From contig NZ_VWNA01000003.1 of NCBI RefSeq assembly GCF_009600605.1, positions 248,001 to 312,000 on the forward strand: a stretch of DNA of 64,000 bases, in the 5' to 3' direction. This stretch comes from Segnochrobactrum spirostomi. GTDB taxonomy: Bacteria > Pseudomonadota > Alphaproteobacteria > Rhizobiales > Segnochrobactraceae. The notes under the pieces are model-generated. The model made no database searches. It was not told the DNA's origin and saw only the letters and a program-made list of their open reading frames with translations. This document shows positions 26,693 through 37,000 of the stretch, in pieces (the first letter of the stretch is position 1; the number at the start of each line of letters is the position of its first letter). A program made the translations under genes and the position numbers.

Positions 26693-27095
26693 CGCCGATA
26701 CGCCCTTCGAAACCGAACACGCGCCAACAGGGCCGCATCCGGTATCCTCATCCCCAAAGAAGCCACGTGTTGCGTTTAAGAGCCGTAGGCCGATGACCGA
26801 AAATCCATTCGCCTGCATTGGCTGCCGTTAGACTTTCGTTTCGAAATACGGACATCTTGCGCGAACGGTGCGGCTTAACGCTCTCGAATGTGCCGGCTAT
26901 CCTTGAGCATAAAGGTGAACCGGACGATTCCGCCGCATCCCCCCGATGGAAGCGGCACGGGGAATCATACCCGATTTATCTATTAATTCCATCGATAAAA
27001 TGGCTCGACGCCATGATGTCGATCGCGCGCGGCGCCCCGCCGTTCCTCATGCCGGACCGTCCCAGTCCTTTGCGATCATACCACCGGAAACGCCG
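26693..27095. promoter_or_regulatory. Divergent intergenic region with an A+T-rich inverted repeat
   Basis: These 403 bp separate the oxidoreductase gene from the transporter operon. No gene is supported. At 26975-26999 an inverted repeat TTTATC / GATAAA is spaced by 13 bases (TATTAATTCCATC) and again includes ATCTAT, like the two other sulfur-island promoters. It is about 100 bp upstream of the binding-protein start, a plausible operator position. Confidence 0.35.
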
Positions 27096-28154
27096 ATGAC
27101 CGATCAAACCTCGCCCTTCTCTCTGCCGCGCCGCAGCCTGCTCAAGGCGGGTCTCGCCGCCGGAGCGGCCCTCGGCACCCTCGGGGCCGGCCTGCGCGTC
27201 GCCTCTGCCGAGAGCGCGGCGACCGCCGCCGCCGTAGCCGCCTCGCCCGCCGATGCCGACGTCCCGTCGCTCGCCGGCAAGACGATCGCCATCAGCGCCA
27301 CCGGCACCGACCATTTCTTCGATCTCAAGGCCTATCAGGCGCAGATCGAAGAGGTGAAGCGCCTCGGCGGCACGCCGATCGGGCTCGATGCCGGGCGCAA
27401 CGACAAGAACCTCGTCTCCCAGCTTCAGACGCTCGTCACCCAGAAGCCCGACGCGGTGATCCAGACGCTCGGCACCTTGAGCGTCATCGATCCGTGGCTG
27501 AAGAAGCTGCGCACCGCCGGCATCCCGGTCTTCACCGTCGACGTGCCGTCGCAGAACAGCATCAACAACTCGACCTCGGACAATTTCTCCCTCGGCGCCC
27601 AGCTCGCGCTGCAGCTCGTCTCCGACATCAAGGGCAAGGGCAAGCTCGTCGTCTTCAACGGCTTCTCGGGCGTCCCCGTCTGCGCCATCCGCTATGCGGA
27701 GCTGCGCGAGGTCCTGAAATATTATCCGGGCGTCGAGATCGTCGAGCCGGAGCTGCGCGACGTCATCCCGAACACGGTGCAGGACGCCTACGCCCAGATC
27801 ACCGCGCTGCTCGCCAAATATCCGGAGAAGGGCTCGATCGCCGCGATCTGGTCGGCGTGGGACATCCCGCAGCTCGGCGCGACCCAGGCGCTCACCGCCG
27901 CCGGCCGCACCGAAGTGCGCACCTACGGCGTCGACGGCACGCCGGAAGTGCTCGCCCTCGTCAAGGACCCGAACTCGCCGGCCGCCGCCGTGGCGGCCCA
28001 GCAGCCGGGTCTGATCGGCAAGACCGCCGTCCAGAACGTCGCCCGCTTCCTCGCCGGCGACAAGGACCTGCCGGCCGAGACCTTCGTGCCCGCCATCCTG
28101 GCGAACAAGAAGAACGCGGGCGAGGTCCAGAAGCTGCTCGGTCAGGTGTCCTGA
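27096..28154 (+). CDS. Sugar-type ABC transporter substrate-binding protein (Tat-exported)
   Basis: The product is 352 residues. The N-terminus has a twin-arginine signal (LPRRSLLKAGLAAGAALG), with cleavage after about residue 37 (VASA). The mature part is a type I periplasmic binding fold (Peripla_BP_4) with ISATGTDHFFDLKAYQAQIE at the start and AAIWSAWDIPQLGATQALTAA in the second lobe. It belongs to the RbsB/XylF class. The following genes complete a carbohydrate-uptake (CUT2) transporter. Its place inside an organosulfur region raises the possibility of a non-sugar or sulfosugar ligand, which cannot be tested by reading. Confidence 0.85.
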   Translation: MTDQTSPFSLPRRSLLKAGLAAGAALGTLGAGLRVASAESAATAAAVAASPADADVPSLAGKTIAISATGTDHFFDLKAYQAQIEEVKRLGGTPIGLDAGRNDKNLVSQLQTLVTQKPDAVIQTLGTLSVIDPWLKKLRTAGIPVFTVDVPSQNSINNSTSDNFSLGAQLALQLVSDIKGKGKLVVFNGFSGVPVCAIRYAELREVLKYYPGVEIVEPELRDVIPNTVQDAYAQITALLAKYPEKGSIAAIWSAWDIPQLGATQALTAAGRTEVRTYGVDGTPEVLALVKDPNSPAAAVAAQQPGLIGKTAVQNVARFLAGDKDLPAETFVPAILANKKNAGEVQKLLGQVS

Positions 28155-28198
28155 GCGCGGATATCCTGAGCGAGAGCGAGAGCGAGCGCGAGCCTATC

Positions 28199-29773
28199 AT
28201 GAGCGATGATCCGCTTCCCCTCGCGCTCGCCATGCGCGATCTCGTCAAGACCTTCGGGGGCGTCCGCGCCCTCGACGGCGCCTCCCTCGAGGTCGGTCGC
28301 GGCGAGATCCACGGTCTCGTCGGCCAGAACGGCGCCGGCAAGTCGACCCTCATCAAGATCCTCGCCGGCCTCCATGTCCCCGACGAGGGCACCATCGCGG
28401 TCGACGGGGAAACCGTCGCCGCGATGAACCCGAAGCGGGCGGCCGAGCTCGGCATCGGCTTCATCCATCAGGACCGTCTGCTGGTGCCGACCTTCACGGT
28501 GGGCGAGGCGATCTTCCTCGGCGACGAGGGCACCAGCGCCCGCCGGCCCCTCGTCGATCGCCGCGCGCTCCAGAAGCGGGCCGATGCGCTGCTCGACCGC
28601 TATTTCGGCATTCGCCTGCCCGCGGGCGCGCTCATCGGAGAGCTCAACACCGCGCAGCAGCAGATCGTCCAGATCACCCGCACGCTCGCGCGTGAGCCCA
28701 AAATCGTGGTGTTCGACGAGCCGACCGCCGCGCTCGCCAAGCAGGAGGTCGAGCACCTCTTCCAGGCGATCGGCGGCCTCAAGGCCCATGGCATCACCAC
28801 CCTCTACATCTCCCATTATCTGAGCGAGATCGAGGAGATCTGCGACCGCGTCACCATCCTGCGCAATGGCCGCAACGTCGCGACCGTCGATCCCCGCGAG
28901 GTTCCTCCGGCGCGCATCGCCGCGCTCATGGTGGATAAGGACATCAAGGAGATGTTCCCGAAGACGCCGGTCGCGCTCGGCGCCCCGGTGTTCGAGGCGG
29001 CGGGCCTTCATGCCTCCGGCCGCTTCGAGGACGTCTCCTTCACCGTGCGCCGGGGCGAGATCGTCGGCTTGACTGGCCTCCTCGGCTCGGGGGCCAAGGA
29101 ACTCGTCCGCAGCCTGTTCGGCCTCGACCGCCTCGATCGGGGCACTCTGAGCCTCGACGGCCGGCCCTTCGCGCCGCGCCGTCCGGAGATCGCCGTCGAG
29201 CACGGCATCGCCTTGGTGCCGGAGGATCGCCGCGGGCAGGGCGTCGCGCTGGACTTGAGCGTGCGCGAGAACGCCACGCTGGCGAGCCTCAAGGCCTTTG
29301 CCCGGTTCGGCTTCCTCGATTTCGCCCGGGAGCGTGGCGCGGTCGACCGCCTGATCGCCGATCTCGCGATCAAGACCGCGGGGCGCGAGGCGCCGGTGCG
29401 CAGCCTCAGCGGCGGCAACCAACAGAAGGTCGCCATCGCCAAATGGCTGAGCCGCGACGCCCGGGTCTACGTGCTCGACGAGCCGACCGTCGGCGTCGAT
29501 ATCGCCGCAAAGGTCGAGATCTACCGGCTGATCGGCCGTCTGGCCCAATCCGGCGCCGCGATCCTCGTCCTGTCGTCGGACCTCGACGAACTGATCGGGA
29601 TCGCCGACCGGGTGCTCGTCATGTATCGCGGCCGCGTCGTCTCCGATCTGCCGTCCGCCGGCCTCGACGCGCCGACGCTGATCGGCGCGGTGCTGACCGG
29701 AGCGGTGACGCCGGACGCCGCCGCTGCCGCGCCGCCCGCCTTGGAGGAGCGTTCGTCCCATGTCCAACACTGA
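28199..29773 (+). CDS. Sugar-type ABC transporter ATP-binding protein (two-domain, RbsA/MglA class)
   Basis: The product is 524 residues with two ATPase domains. Domain 1 has Walker A GQNGAGKSTLIKIL, a signature LNTAQQQIVQITRTL that departs from LSGGQ, and Walker B IVVFDEPTAAL. Domain 2 lacks a proper Walker A (LTGLLGSGAKELVRSLFG), as is normal for the class, but keeps LSGGNQQKVAIAKWLSRDA and VLDEPTVGVD. The start at 28199 follows a 44-bp spacer with short GAGCGA repeats and no clear Shine-Dalgarno. Its last 14 bases overlap the next gene. Confidence 0.9.
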   Translation: MSDDPLPLALAMRDLVKTFGGVRALDGASLEVGRGEIHGLVGQNGAGKSTLIKILAGLHVPDEGTIAVDGETVAAMNPKRAAELGIGFIHQDRLLVPTFTVGEAIFLGDEGTSARRPLVDRRALQKRADALLDRYFGIRLPAGALIGELNTAQQQIVQITRTLAREPKIVVFDEPTAALAKQEVEHLFQAIGGLKAHGITTLYISHYLSEIEEICDRVTILRNGRNVATVDPREVPPARIAALMVDKDIKEMFPKTPVALGAPVFEAAGLHASGRFEDVSFTVRRGEIVGLTGLLGSGAKELVRSLFGLDRLDRGTLSLDGRPFAPRRPEIAVEHGIALVPEDRRGQGVALDLSVRENATLASLKAFARFGFLDFARERGAVDRLIADLAIKTAGREAPVRSLSGGNQQKVAIAKWLSRDARVYVLDEPTVGVDIAAKVEIYRLIGRLAQSGAAILVLSSDLDELIGIADRVLVMYRGRVVSDLPSAGLDAPTLIGAVLTGAVTPDAAAAAPPALEERSSHVQH

Positions 29774-30796
29774 CGCGGTGCTCCGCGCGCCGGCCGGCGT
29801 CGGCAGGGCGGCGCCGCCTTCCGCCCGCCGCACCGGCGGCCGCCTCGTGCAGAGCGCTTTGAGGACCGGCTCGCTCGCCCTGTTCGCCGCGATCGTGCTG
29901 TTCTTCGCCCTGCGGGCGCCGTTCTTCCTGTCGCTCGGCAATTTCGGCGCGATCCTCGCCCAATCGGCGATCCTCGGCGTGCTCGGCTTCGGCCTCACCT
30001 TGGTCCTGATCGGCGGCGGCACCGACGTCGTGAAAGGCGGCATCGACCTCTCGCTCGCCGCCAATCTCGGCCTCAGCGCCGCCGTCTATGCCGTGACCGC
30101 GCAGACAGCCACGTCCGAGGTCGTTCCGGTCATCGCCGCGCTCGGGACCGGGCTCGCGATCGGCGCGGTCAACGCCCTCTCGATCGTCGGCTTCGGCATC
30201 CTGCCCTTGCTCGCCACGCTCGCGGTGATGAATGTCTGCGCCGGCCTCGAGCTCGTGGTGACCGAGAACGTCGCGATTCCCGTCACCAACGGGGTGACCG
30301 ACTTTCTCGCCGGCAACGGGCCGCTCGACGTTCCCGTGCTCGGCTACGTGCTTCTCGCCGTCTTCCTCGTGCTCGCGATCGGCATCTCGGGCACCGCGTT
30401 CGGCCTGCGGCTCGCCGCCGTCGGGGGCATCGCGAGGCGGCGAAGGCGGCGGGCCTTCCGGTTCGCCGCTACGTGGCGCTTTCCTATCTCCTGAGCGGGC
30501 TCCTCGGCGGTCTTGCCGGCATCCTCTCGGTCGCCTTCCTGAGCGGCAGCACGTCGGGCTCCGGCGAGATGCTCCTGTCGATCGTCGCCACCGCCTTCCT
30601 CGGCATCGTCTTCTCGCGCCGTCTGGTGCCGACCATCGGCGGCACGCTCGCGGCGGCGCTCTTTCTCGGCATCCTGATCAACGGGTTCCAGCTCATGCGG
30701 CTCTCGAGCTATTGGGTGAGCGGCATCGAGGGCGCGCTGATCCTGCTCGTCGTCGCCGCGACCGCCCGCCTCGGTCCGAAGGGGGCCGCGCGATGA
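29760..30796 (+). pseudogene. Sugar-type ABC transporter permease 1, interrupted by a one-base frameshift
   Basis: The first 220 codons give a normal BPD_transp_2 (RbsC-type) permease, including GVLGFGLTLVLIGGGTDVVKGGIDLSLAA and FGLRLAAVGG. At about 30428 the frame is lost: the annotated frame runs into arginine-rich nonsense and stops at 30494. The next frame continues with HREAAKAAGLPVRRYVALSY and GLLGGLAGI, the rest of the permease, to a TGA at 30796. One extra base after GGGGGC (30423-30428) would restore a 345-residue protein. Either the gene is inactive, which would cripple the importer, or a base was lost in sequencing. The intact remainder and operon argue that the error hypothesis deserves equal weight. 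Confidence 0.75.
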
Positions 30797-31782
30797 GTGG
30801 CGCGACCCTCTCTCACGGACGGTCCGGCCGCCTCCCGCTCGGCGCGCTGCGCCGGTTCGGGCTCCTCGCCGCCCTCGTCGCCGTGATCGCCTTCTTCGGG
30901 CTGACGACGCCGACCTTCCTCGCCCCGGCGAACCTGATCGGCGTCCTCGTCAACAATTTCGCCCTGCTTGCCATCGTCTCGGTGGCGATGACGCTCGCCG
31001 TCAATTCCGGCGGCATCGACCTCTCCGTCGGCACCGCCGTCGACCTCGGCAGCCTCGCCTTCGTCACGGCGATCGTCGCCGGCCTGCCCGTCGGGGTCGC
31101 GATCGTCCTCGGCCTCGCCGCCGGCGCCGCGACCGGCCTCTTCAACGCGGCGCTGATCTCGGCGCTCAGGATCACGCCCTTCCTCGCGACCCTCGGCACC
31201 CTCTTCATCGGGCGCAGCCTGCAACAGCTCGCGGCCGACGGCGGCAATCCCGTCTATGTGCCGGCCGGCGCCCAGCCGCCCGCCTTGACGCTGATCGGCC
31301 ATGGCGCCGTCGCCGGCGTGCCGATCTCGCTGTGGCTGATTGCGGTCATTGCAATCGTCTTCACCGTTATCCTCACGCGCACCCGGTTCGGCCGCGAGGC
31401 GGCGGCGGTCGGGGTGCAGCCGAGCGTGGCGATCTTCTCCGGCCTGCCGGTCGGCCGCGTGCGGGCGCTCGTCTACGTGTTCGGCGGCGTCGTCTCGGCG
31501 AGCGCGGGCATCCTGCTGTCGTCGAGCGTCGCCGCCTACGTGCCCTATTCCGGCAACGCGTTCCTGCTCAACGCCATCGGTGCCACCTTCATCGGCACCA
31601 CGGTGAGCCGCAGCGGCCGCGCCAACGTACCGGGCACCCTCGTCGGCGTCCTCCTCCTCGCCCTCGTCGGCAACGGCCTCCTCTTGATCGGCTGGAACTT
31701 CTACTGGCAGCAGGTCGGCCAAGGCGTCCTGATCTTCCTCGCTTTGGCCTTCTGCTTCGCGGGCAGGGCTGAGGGCCGCTGA
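30793..31782 (+). CDS. Sugar-type ABC transporter permease 2
   Basis: The product is 329 residues with eight to ten membrane segments. The class features SVAMTLAVNSGGIDLSVGT near residue 70 and FLATLGTLFIGRSLQQLAADG near residue 135 are clear. The ATG overlaps the stop of the preceding permease (ATGA). It is the last gene of the transporter operon and is followed by a hairpin before the convergent tpsB gene. Confidence 0.88.
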   Translation: MSGATLSHGRSGRLPLGALRRFGLLAALVAVIAFFGLTTPTFLAPANLIGVLVNNFALLAIVSVAMTLAVNSGGIDLSVGTAVDLGSLAFVTAIVAGLPVGVAIVLGLAAGAATGLFNAALISALRITPFLATLGTLFIGRSLQQLAADGGNPVYVPAGAQPPALTLIGHGAVAGVPISLWLIAVIAIVFTVILTRTRFGREAAAVGVQPSVAIFSGLPVGRVRALVYVFGGVVSASAGILLSSSVAAYVPYSGNAFLLNAIGATFIGTTVSRSGRANVPGTLVGVLLLALVGNGLLLIGWNFYWQQVGQGVLIFLALAFCFAGRAEGR

Positions 31783-31843
31783 GGTCGCGGCTCGTCCTCT
31801 GACCCCCAACAACGCCCGCATTACGGGCTTAAGCGCCTGCGTA

Positions 31844-31874
31844 GGGTTGGCGCCCTGGCTCACCGGGCGCACCC
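31844..31874. terminator. Hairpin between convergent permease and tpsB genes
   Basis: GGGT and GCGCCC pair with GGGCGC and ACCC around the loop TGGCTCACC, with a two-base bulge on the left arm. It lies in the 125-bp gap between two convergent genes, where a bidirectional terminator is expected. There is no T-tract, so Rho-independent action is uncertain. Confidence 0.4.
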
Positions 31875-31907
31875 TGCAGACGATCCCAGGCCGTCGCGTC
31901 CCCTTCC

Positions 31908-33881
31908 TCAGAACGCGATGCTGACCCGCCCCTGGACCGTAACCGTCCCGCGGTCTGTTTCGGGTCCGTTGGTGAGGGCGACGCCGGCGAGGGCGCCGGC
32001 TTGGACGTTGTGGGCCAGCGTGTAGTCGATGCCGGCGCCGAGGCCGACCAAGGTGGTGTTGGCGTTCTGCTCGAGGCTCTGCAGGGCGTTGAGGTTGTAA
32101 TTGTAGCCGTAGCCGACATCGAGGAAGGCGTAGGGCGAGACGACGTCGTCGAGGGCGCCGATGCCCGGCGCCTTGAGCCCGAGGGCGCCGAGGAGCGGGA
32201 AGGTCGGCAGCCGCAATTCGTCGCGCAGCACCAAGCCGGCGTCGACGCTGCCGTCGTCGAGCGTGTAGCCGCGGGTGCCGTAATAGCCGCCGATGGCGAG
32301 CTGCTCGGTGTCCGGCAGCGCCTGGCCGGCGATCTGGCCGGTGAGGCTCGTGTTCCAGGAGAAGCCCTTGAGGAACGTCGCCCCCGACAGGCCGGGCAGG
32401 GTGACGAGCGGGGTGACCTGGGTCAGCGTCGCATAGAGATAGGCATATTCCGCGCTCGTCACCCGGCCGTTCGAGAAGGTCTCCCAGGTGGCGTCATTGT
32501 TGCCGGGGACGAGGCCGCCGGGATTGACGAGGAGGCGGACGTCGAGGGCGGTGGAGCCGCCCTCGGCATGATCCCACGATCCGGCCCAGCCGGCGACGAG
32601 GTCGAACACGCCGGCCGATCCCTCGGCGATGTCGGTGCCCTGATACCAGGTCTTGCGCGACAGCCAGCGCGGCGTCACCCCGCCATAGATCTCGCCCCAG
32701 CCGGCGAGGGAGGAGGAGAGGTTGGAGAGGGCGGAGCGGTAGAGGATCGGCAGTTCGAAGGTGGTGTTCTGGAAGGTGAGGAGGTCGCCGGCGGCGTCCT
32801 GGCTGGTGGCGACGAAGCTCGGGGCGACCTCGATCGACTGGCGGGCGAAGGTGGGCAGCGCGAGGCGCCCGGCCTGGCTGACATAGGAGGGCCAGTCGGT
32901 GCCGGAGAGGTTGATGGAGGCGGGGTTGGAGAGGAGGTTGCCGCTGCCGGTGAGCTGGTAGGAGAGGGTGAGGTCGTGGAGGGCCTCGATGCCGGCGCCG
33001 AAGCCGACGAAGTAGCGGTTGAGGTCGGTCTCCTTGGTGCCGGTGTTGGCCCATCCGGCATAGGCCTGCCAGGGCTTGGCGCGGGAGACCTCGAGGGTGA
33101 GGTCGCTGGAGCCGGGGGTCGAGCCGGGTTCGAAGACGCCGTTGAGCTGGCGGTAGGGATAGCGGTTGATCCAGTCGAGGTCCTCGGAGACTTGGGTTCC
33201 CTCGATGATCTGGCCTTGCGGGGCGCGGACGGAGGCGGCGAGGGCGGCATCGGTTGCGGCGGCGTTGGCCGGATCGTCGACTTTGACGGAGCCGGCCTTG
33301 AAGGGGACGACGCGCAGTTGGAGGACGCCGGAGGTGACCTCCTGGGGCGGGGCGGTGACGGAGACGAAGGGGCGTCCGGCGCCGCGATAGGTCTTGGCGA
33401 TGGCGGCCTGGATATCGGCGACGAGCTTGCGGGAGAGCGGCTTGCCGAGGAAGGGCTTCAGGGCGGCGTCGAGGCGGGCGGCGGGGACGCCCTCGATGCC
33501 GGTGAAGGATAGGCCCGACCGAGGCTTGGCGGTGACGGCGACGTCGGGCCCGATGAGGCGGATGCCGGTGAGGTCGGTGCCGAGGGGCGCGGTGTCCTCG
33601 GCCGGCGTGGCGGGGGCGTTGCCTTGCGCGAGGCCGCCGGTGGTTCCGACGATGGGGGGCAGGTTGCGCTCGACGACGCCGCGGGCCTGGGCGAAGGCGG
33701 CCTGCGGCATCGCGGCGAGGGCGGCTGCGAGCGTCAGGCCGAGCAGGGCAGGCGCGAGGCGGGCCGATGCCGTGCCGCCCTGGGTCCCGGCTGCGGTCTC
33801 CGGTGCGCGCGGGATGCGCGAGCAAGCTGGAACGGAGCCGGGACGGAGGCGGGCCGGGAGATCGGAGCGGCGAGCGGGCAT
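31908..33881 (-). CDS. Two-partner secretion outer-membrane transporter (TpsB, ShlB/FhaC/HecB family)
   Basis: The product is 657 residues. A long N-terminal leader of about 65 residues ends at AFAQA and precedes the mature part. POTRA-type sequence follows (FTGIEGVPAARLDAALKPFL; YRGAGRPFVSVTAPPQ). The C-terminal two thirds are a beta-barrel with alternating aromatic strands, a TRGY motif (YYGTRGYTLDDGS, equivalent to the conserved VRGY plug motif) and a terminal phenylalanine needed for BAM insertion. It exports the exoprotein encoded 135 bp upstream, whose TPS domain it should recognise. Both genes read on the minus strand, tpsA first. Confidence 0.9.
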   Translation of the reverse strand: MPARRSDLPARLRPGSVPACSRIPRAPETAAGTQGGTASARLAPALLGLTLAAALAAMPQAAFAQARGVVERNLPPIVGTTGGLAQGNAPATPAEDTAPLGTDLTGIRLIGPDVAVTAKPRSGLSFTGIEGVPAARLDAALKPFLGKPLSRKLVADIQAAIAKTYRGAGRPFVSVTAPPQEVTSGVLQLRVVPFKAGSVKVDDPANAAATDAALAASVRAPQGQIIEGTQVSEDLDWINRYPYRQLNGVFEPGSTPGSSDLTLEVSRAKPWQAYAGWANTGTKETDLNRYFVGFGAGIEALHDLTLSYQLTGSGNLLSNPASINLSGTDWPSYVSQAGRLALPTFARQSIEVAPSFVATSQDAAGDLLTFQNTTFELPILYRSALSNLSSSLAGWGEIYGGVTPRWLSRKTWYQGTDIAEGSAGVFDLVAGWAGSWDHAEGGSTALDVRLLVNPGGLVPGNNDATWETFSNGRVTSAEYAYLYATLTQVTPLVTLPGLSGATFLKGFSWNTSLTGQIAGQALPDTEQLAIGGYYGTRGYTLDDGSVDAGLVLRDELRLPTFPLLGALGLKAPGIGALDDVVSPYAFLDVGYGYNYNLNALQSLEQNANTTLVGLGAGIDYTLAHNVQAGALAGVALTNGPETDRGTVTVQGRVSIAF

Positions 33882-34016
33882 CGGGGCGGAACTCTCGGTC
33901 GGACGGGACGAAACGGGGTGGCCACGGCATCAGGCGGCGCATCGGAGCACCTGGAGAGATGCAACCGGTCGAAGCGGGGCGTCCGGCGGCGTCCGTTCGG
34001 TCGCCGCCGGCCGGGA

Positions 34017-37000
34017 TCATTGCACCGTCGCAGCACCGTTGCCAGTCGGCGACGGCCGCGGGGTGGCGGCGGAGAAGGTGAGGAAGCGGCCGACGCGGCG
34101 GTTCTCGGGATGGGGCGTCGCGGTGCAGGCGGCGCTCGATGTCGCCCCGCCGGTGCAGCCGGAGTCGCTCTCCTCCGTCGTGCCGCCGCTCGTCCCCTGG
34201 GTGGTGCTGCCGCCGCCTTCGCCATCGCCACTGCCGGTCACCGTGAACATGGTGGAGCCGGTCGTGAACACGACCGTGGCGTTGGCGGCCGAGGTCTCGA
34301 CGAAGCGGTTCGGCGTCGCCGCCAGCGTCGCGATCGCCGCAAGCGACAGGGCGCCCCCACCATTGTTCGGCGGAACCGGCGCGGCGGTGACGGTGAGCGT
34401 GCCCGGGACGTAGGTTAGGGCGTAGTTCGCCGAGGCGCCCAGCGTGCCCTGGAGGATGGCGTAGAGGCCGGCCGGTGAGGCCGAGGTTGCGGTGGCGGCG
34501 AGGGCGCCGGAGAGGGTGTCGCCGTTGACGAGGCTGCCGCTCGTCACGCTCCACGTCAGCCCGGGCACGCTGCCGCCGAAGGTCATCGTCTGGTTGTTCG
34601 CAGCGACCGTGATGGCCCGCTCAGCGACGCTGAGGCTGCCGGCCTGATAGGCGATCGTGTAGTTGGCGGAGGTCTGGCCCGAGGCGGTGAGGGCATAGGT
34701 GCCGGCGTTGACGGCGCCTTGCGCCGTCCCGCCATAGGCGAGCGTCCCGCCGAGGACCGAGGCGTTCTCGCCGTCGACGAAACCGGCATAGGTGACGCCG
34801 TTGCCGCCCGAGAATGCCTGTCCGTCATAGATCTTCGCGGCGTCGTTCGCCGTGATCGTGAGCGCGGCCGGGGTGATCGCCCCGACGTTGGCGGCGATCG
34901 TCGTCTGGGCGAGCTGGTAGTTGGTGGCGGCGGCGCCGGACAAAGACAGGCCGGTGGCGGTGACGGCGATGTCGGAGCCGACGTTGGCCCCGGCATAGGT
35001 GCTGCTCGACGGGGAGACGGAGACCGCGTCCGAGTTGATCACGCCCGACAAGGCGAGGTTGCTGGACGCAAGGCTCGCCGTGGTGGTGCCGTCATAGACC
35101 TTGGTGACCGGGCCGGTGAGCGTTGCGGTGAGCGTCGCCGGGGTGATCGTCCCGACGTTGGCGGAGACAGTCGTCTGGGCGAGCTGGTAGTTGCCGGCGG
35201 CGGCCCCGGACAAGGACAGGCCCGCGGCGGTAACGGAGATGCCCGAGCCGACATTGATCCCGGCATAGGTGCCGGTCGACGGCGTGACGAGGGTGACGGC
35301 GTCCGAGCCGATCGTAGTCGAGAGGGTGAAGTTTCCCGCGACGAGGCTCGCCGTGGCGTTGCCGTCGTAGACCTTGGTGATCGGGCCGGTCAGCGTCGCG
35401 GTCAAGGTCGCCGCGGTGATCGTCCCGACGTTCGCCGAGATCGTCGTCTGGGCAAGCTGGTAATTCGCGGCGGCGGCGCCGGACAGGGACAGGCCGGTGG
35501 CGGTGACGGGGATGCCCGAGCCGACATTGGCCCCGGCATAGGTGCCGGTCGACGGCGTGACGAGGGTGACGACGTCCGACCCGATCGTGGCCGAGAGGGT
35601 GAAGTTTCCCGCGACGAGGCTCGCCGTGGTGTTGCCGTCGTAGACCTTGGTGATCGGACCGGTCAGCGTCGCGGTGAGCGTCGCGGCGGTGATCGTTCCG
35701 ACGTTCGCCGAGATCGTCGTCTGGGCGAGCTGGTAGTTGCCGGCGGCGGCGCCGGACAGGGACAGGCCGCTGGCGGTGACGGGGATGCTGGTGCCGACAT
35801 TGGCCCCGGCATAGGTGCCGGTCGACGGCGTGACCAGGGTGACGGCGTCCGAGTTGATGACCCCCGTGAGATTGAAGTTGCCGCTGACGAGGTTGGCCGT
35901 GGCGTTTCCGTCGTAGGTCTTGGTGACGGTGCCGGTGAGCGCGGCGGTCAAGGTCGCCTTGCCGATGGTGAGCGTGCCGGTGCCGTAATCGACATAGGCG
36001 GTTCTGCCCGCAATGTCGGTCACCGTGATGACGGTGCCGCTTGAATAAAGATAGCTGCCCGCAGCGGTGGTCTGGTTGATGCGGGCATCCCATCCGAGTG
36101 TGACGTTGCCCGTTCCCAGTCCGCTGAGCTGGACGGTGGAAAGGGACGGATTGGCATCGCCATATGTCTTGGACGTGTTGCCGGAGAGCTGGACATAATC
36201 GTCGTAAAGGCCGGTCGAGATCGGCCGCAGCATCATATAGCCGTTGTTCGCGCCGCTGGTGGACTTCCCCCACACGCTGGTGAAATCCCAGCCTGCATCG
36301 ATGAAGGTGAACGCGTTCAGCATCTCCGCTGTCGTCTTGCCGGTCGCGCCGGCAGACGAACCGGAACCGACGCCGTTCAATGTCGGGTTCGTCTCGTGAT
36401 TCCAGAAGGAATTCGCGATGGTGCCACTGTTGAGGGCCCCGACCAGCCCGCCGACGCTGCTTGCGCCGCTCACGGCACCGGTCGCGTAGGTCTGGGTGAT
36501 GGTGCCGCCGATCAGGACGCCGACCAGCCCGCCAGCATGATCGCCTGTGCTCGCTACGGCGCCGGTCGCATACGCCTGGGTGATGCTGCCGGCGATCATG
36601 CCCCCGACCAGCCCGCCGACGTTGCTTGCGCCGCTCACGGCACCGGTCGCGTAGGCGTGGGTGATGCTGCCGTTCATGGCCCCGGCCAGCCCGCCGACAT
36701 TCATGCCACTGCCCGTAACGGCGCCGGTCGTGTAGGAATCGGTGATGGTGCCGGAATTTAGGCCGACCAGCCCGCCGACATAGTTCGCGCCCGTCATGCT
36801 GCCGCCCACCAGGCCGACCTTGCGGATGATCGCACCGACATCGGCATGGCCGAACAGCCCGACATAATCCGCGCTCCGGTTGACGGTGAGCCCATTGATG
36901 ACGTGCCCCTGGCCGTCAAACGTGCCGGTGAACGTCGTCGTATTGTCGCTGACGGGCACGAAGCCGCCCGTTCCCCAGATGCCGGCCGCATTGGTGCCGG

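Noticed and set aside
28155-28198. GAGCGA repeats between the binding-protein and ATPase genes as a regulatory repeat
   Set aside because: Only a few short units are present in a 44-bp spacer, and no secondary structure stands out.
32001-33512. A 503-codon plus-strand open frame rich in Gly and Glu
   Set aside because: It is antisense to tpsB, and its composition is typical of a mirrored GC-rich gene.
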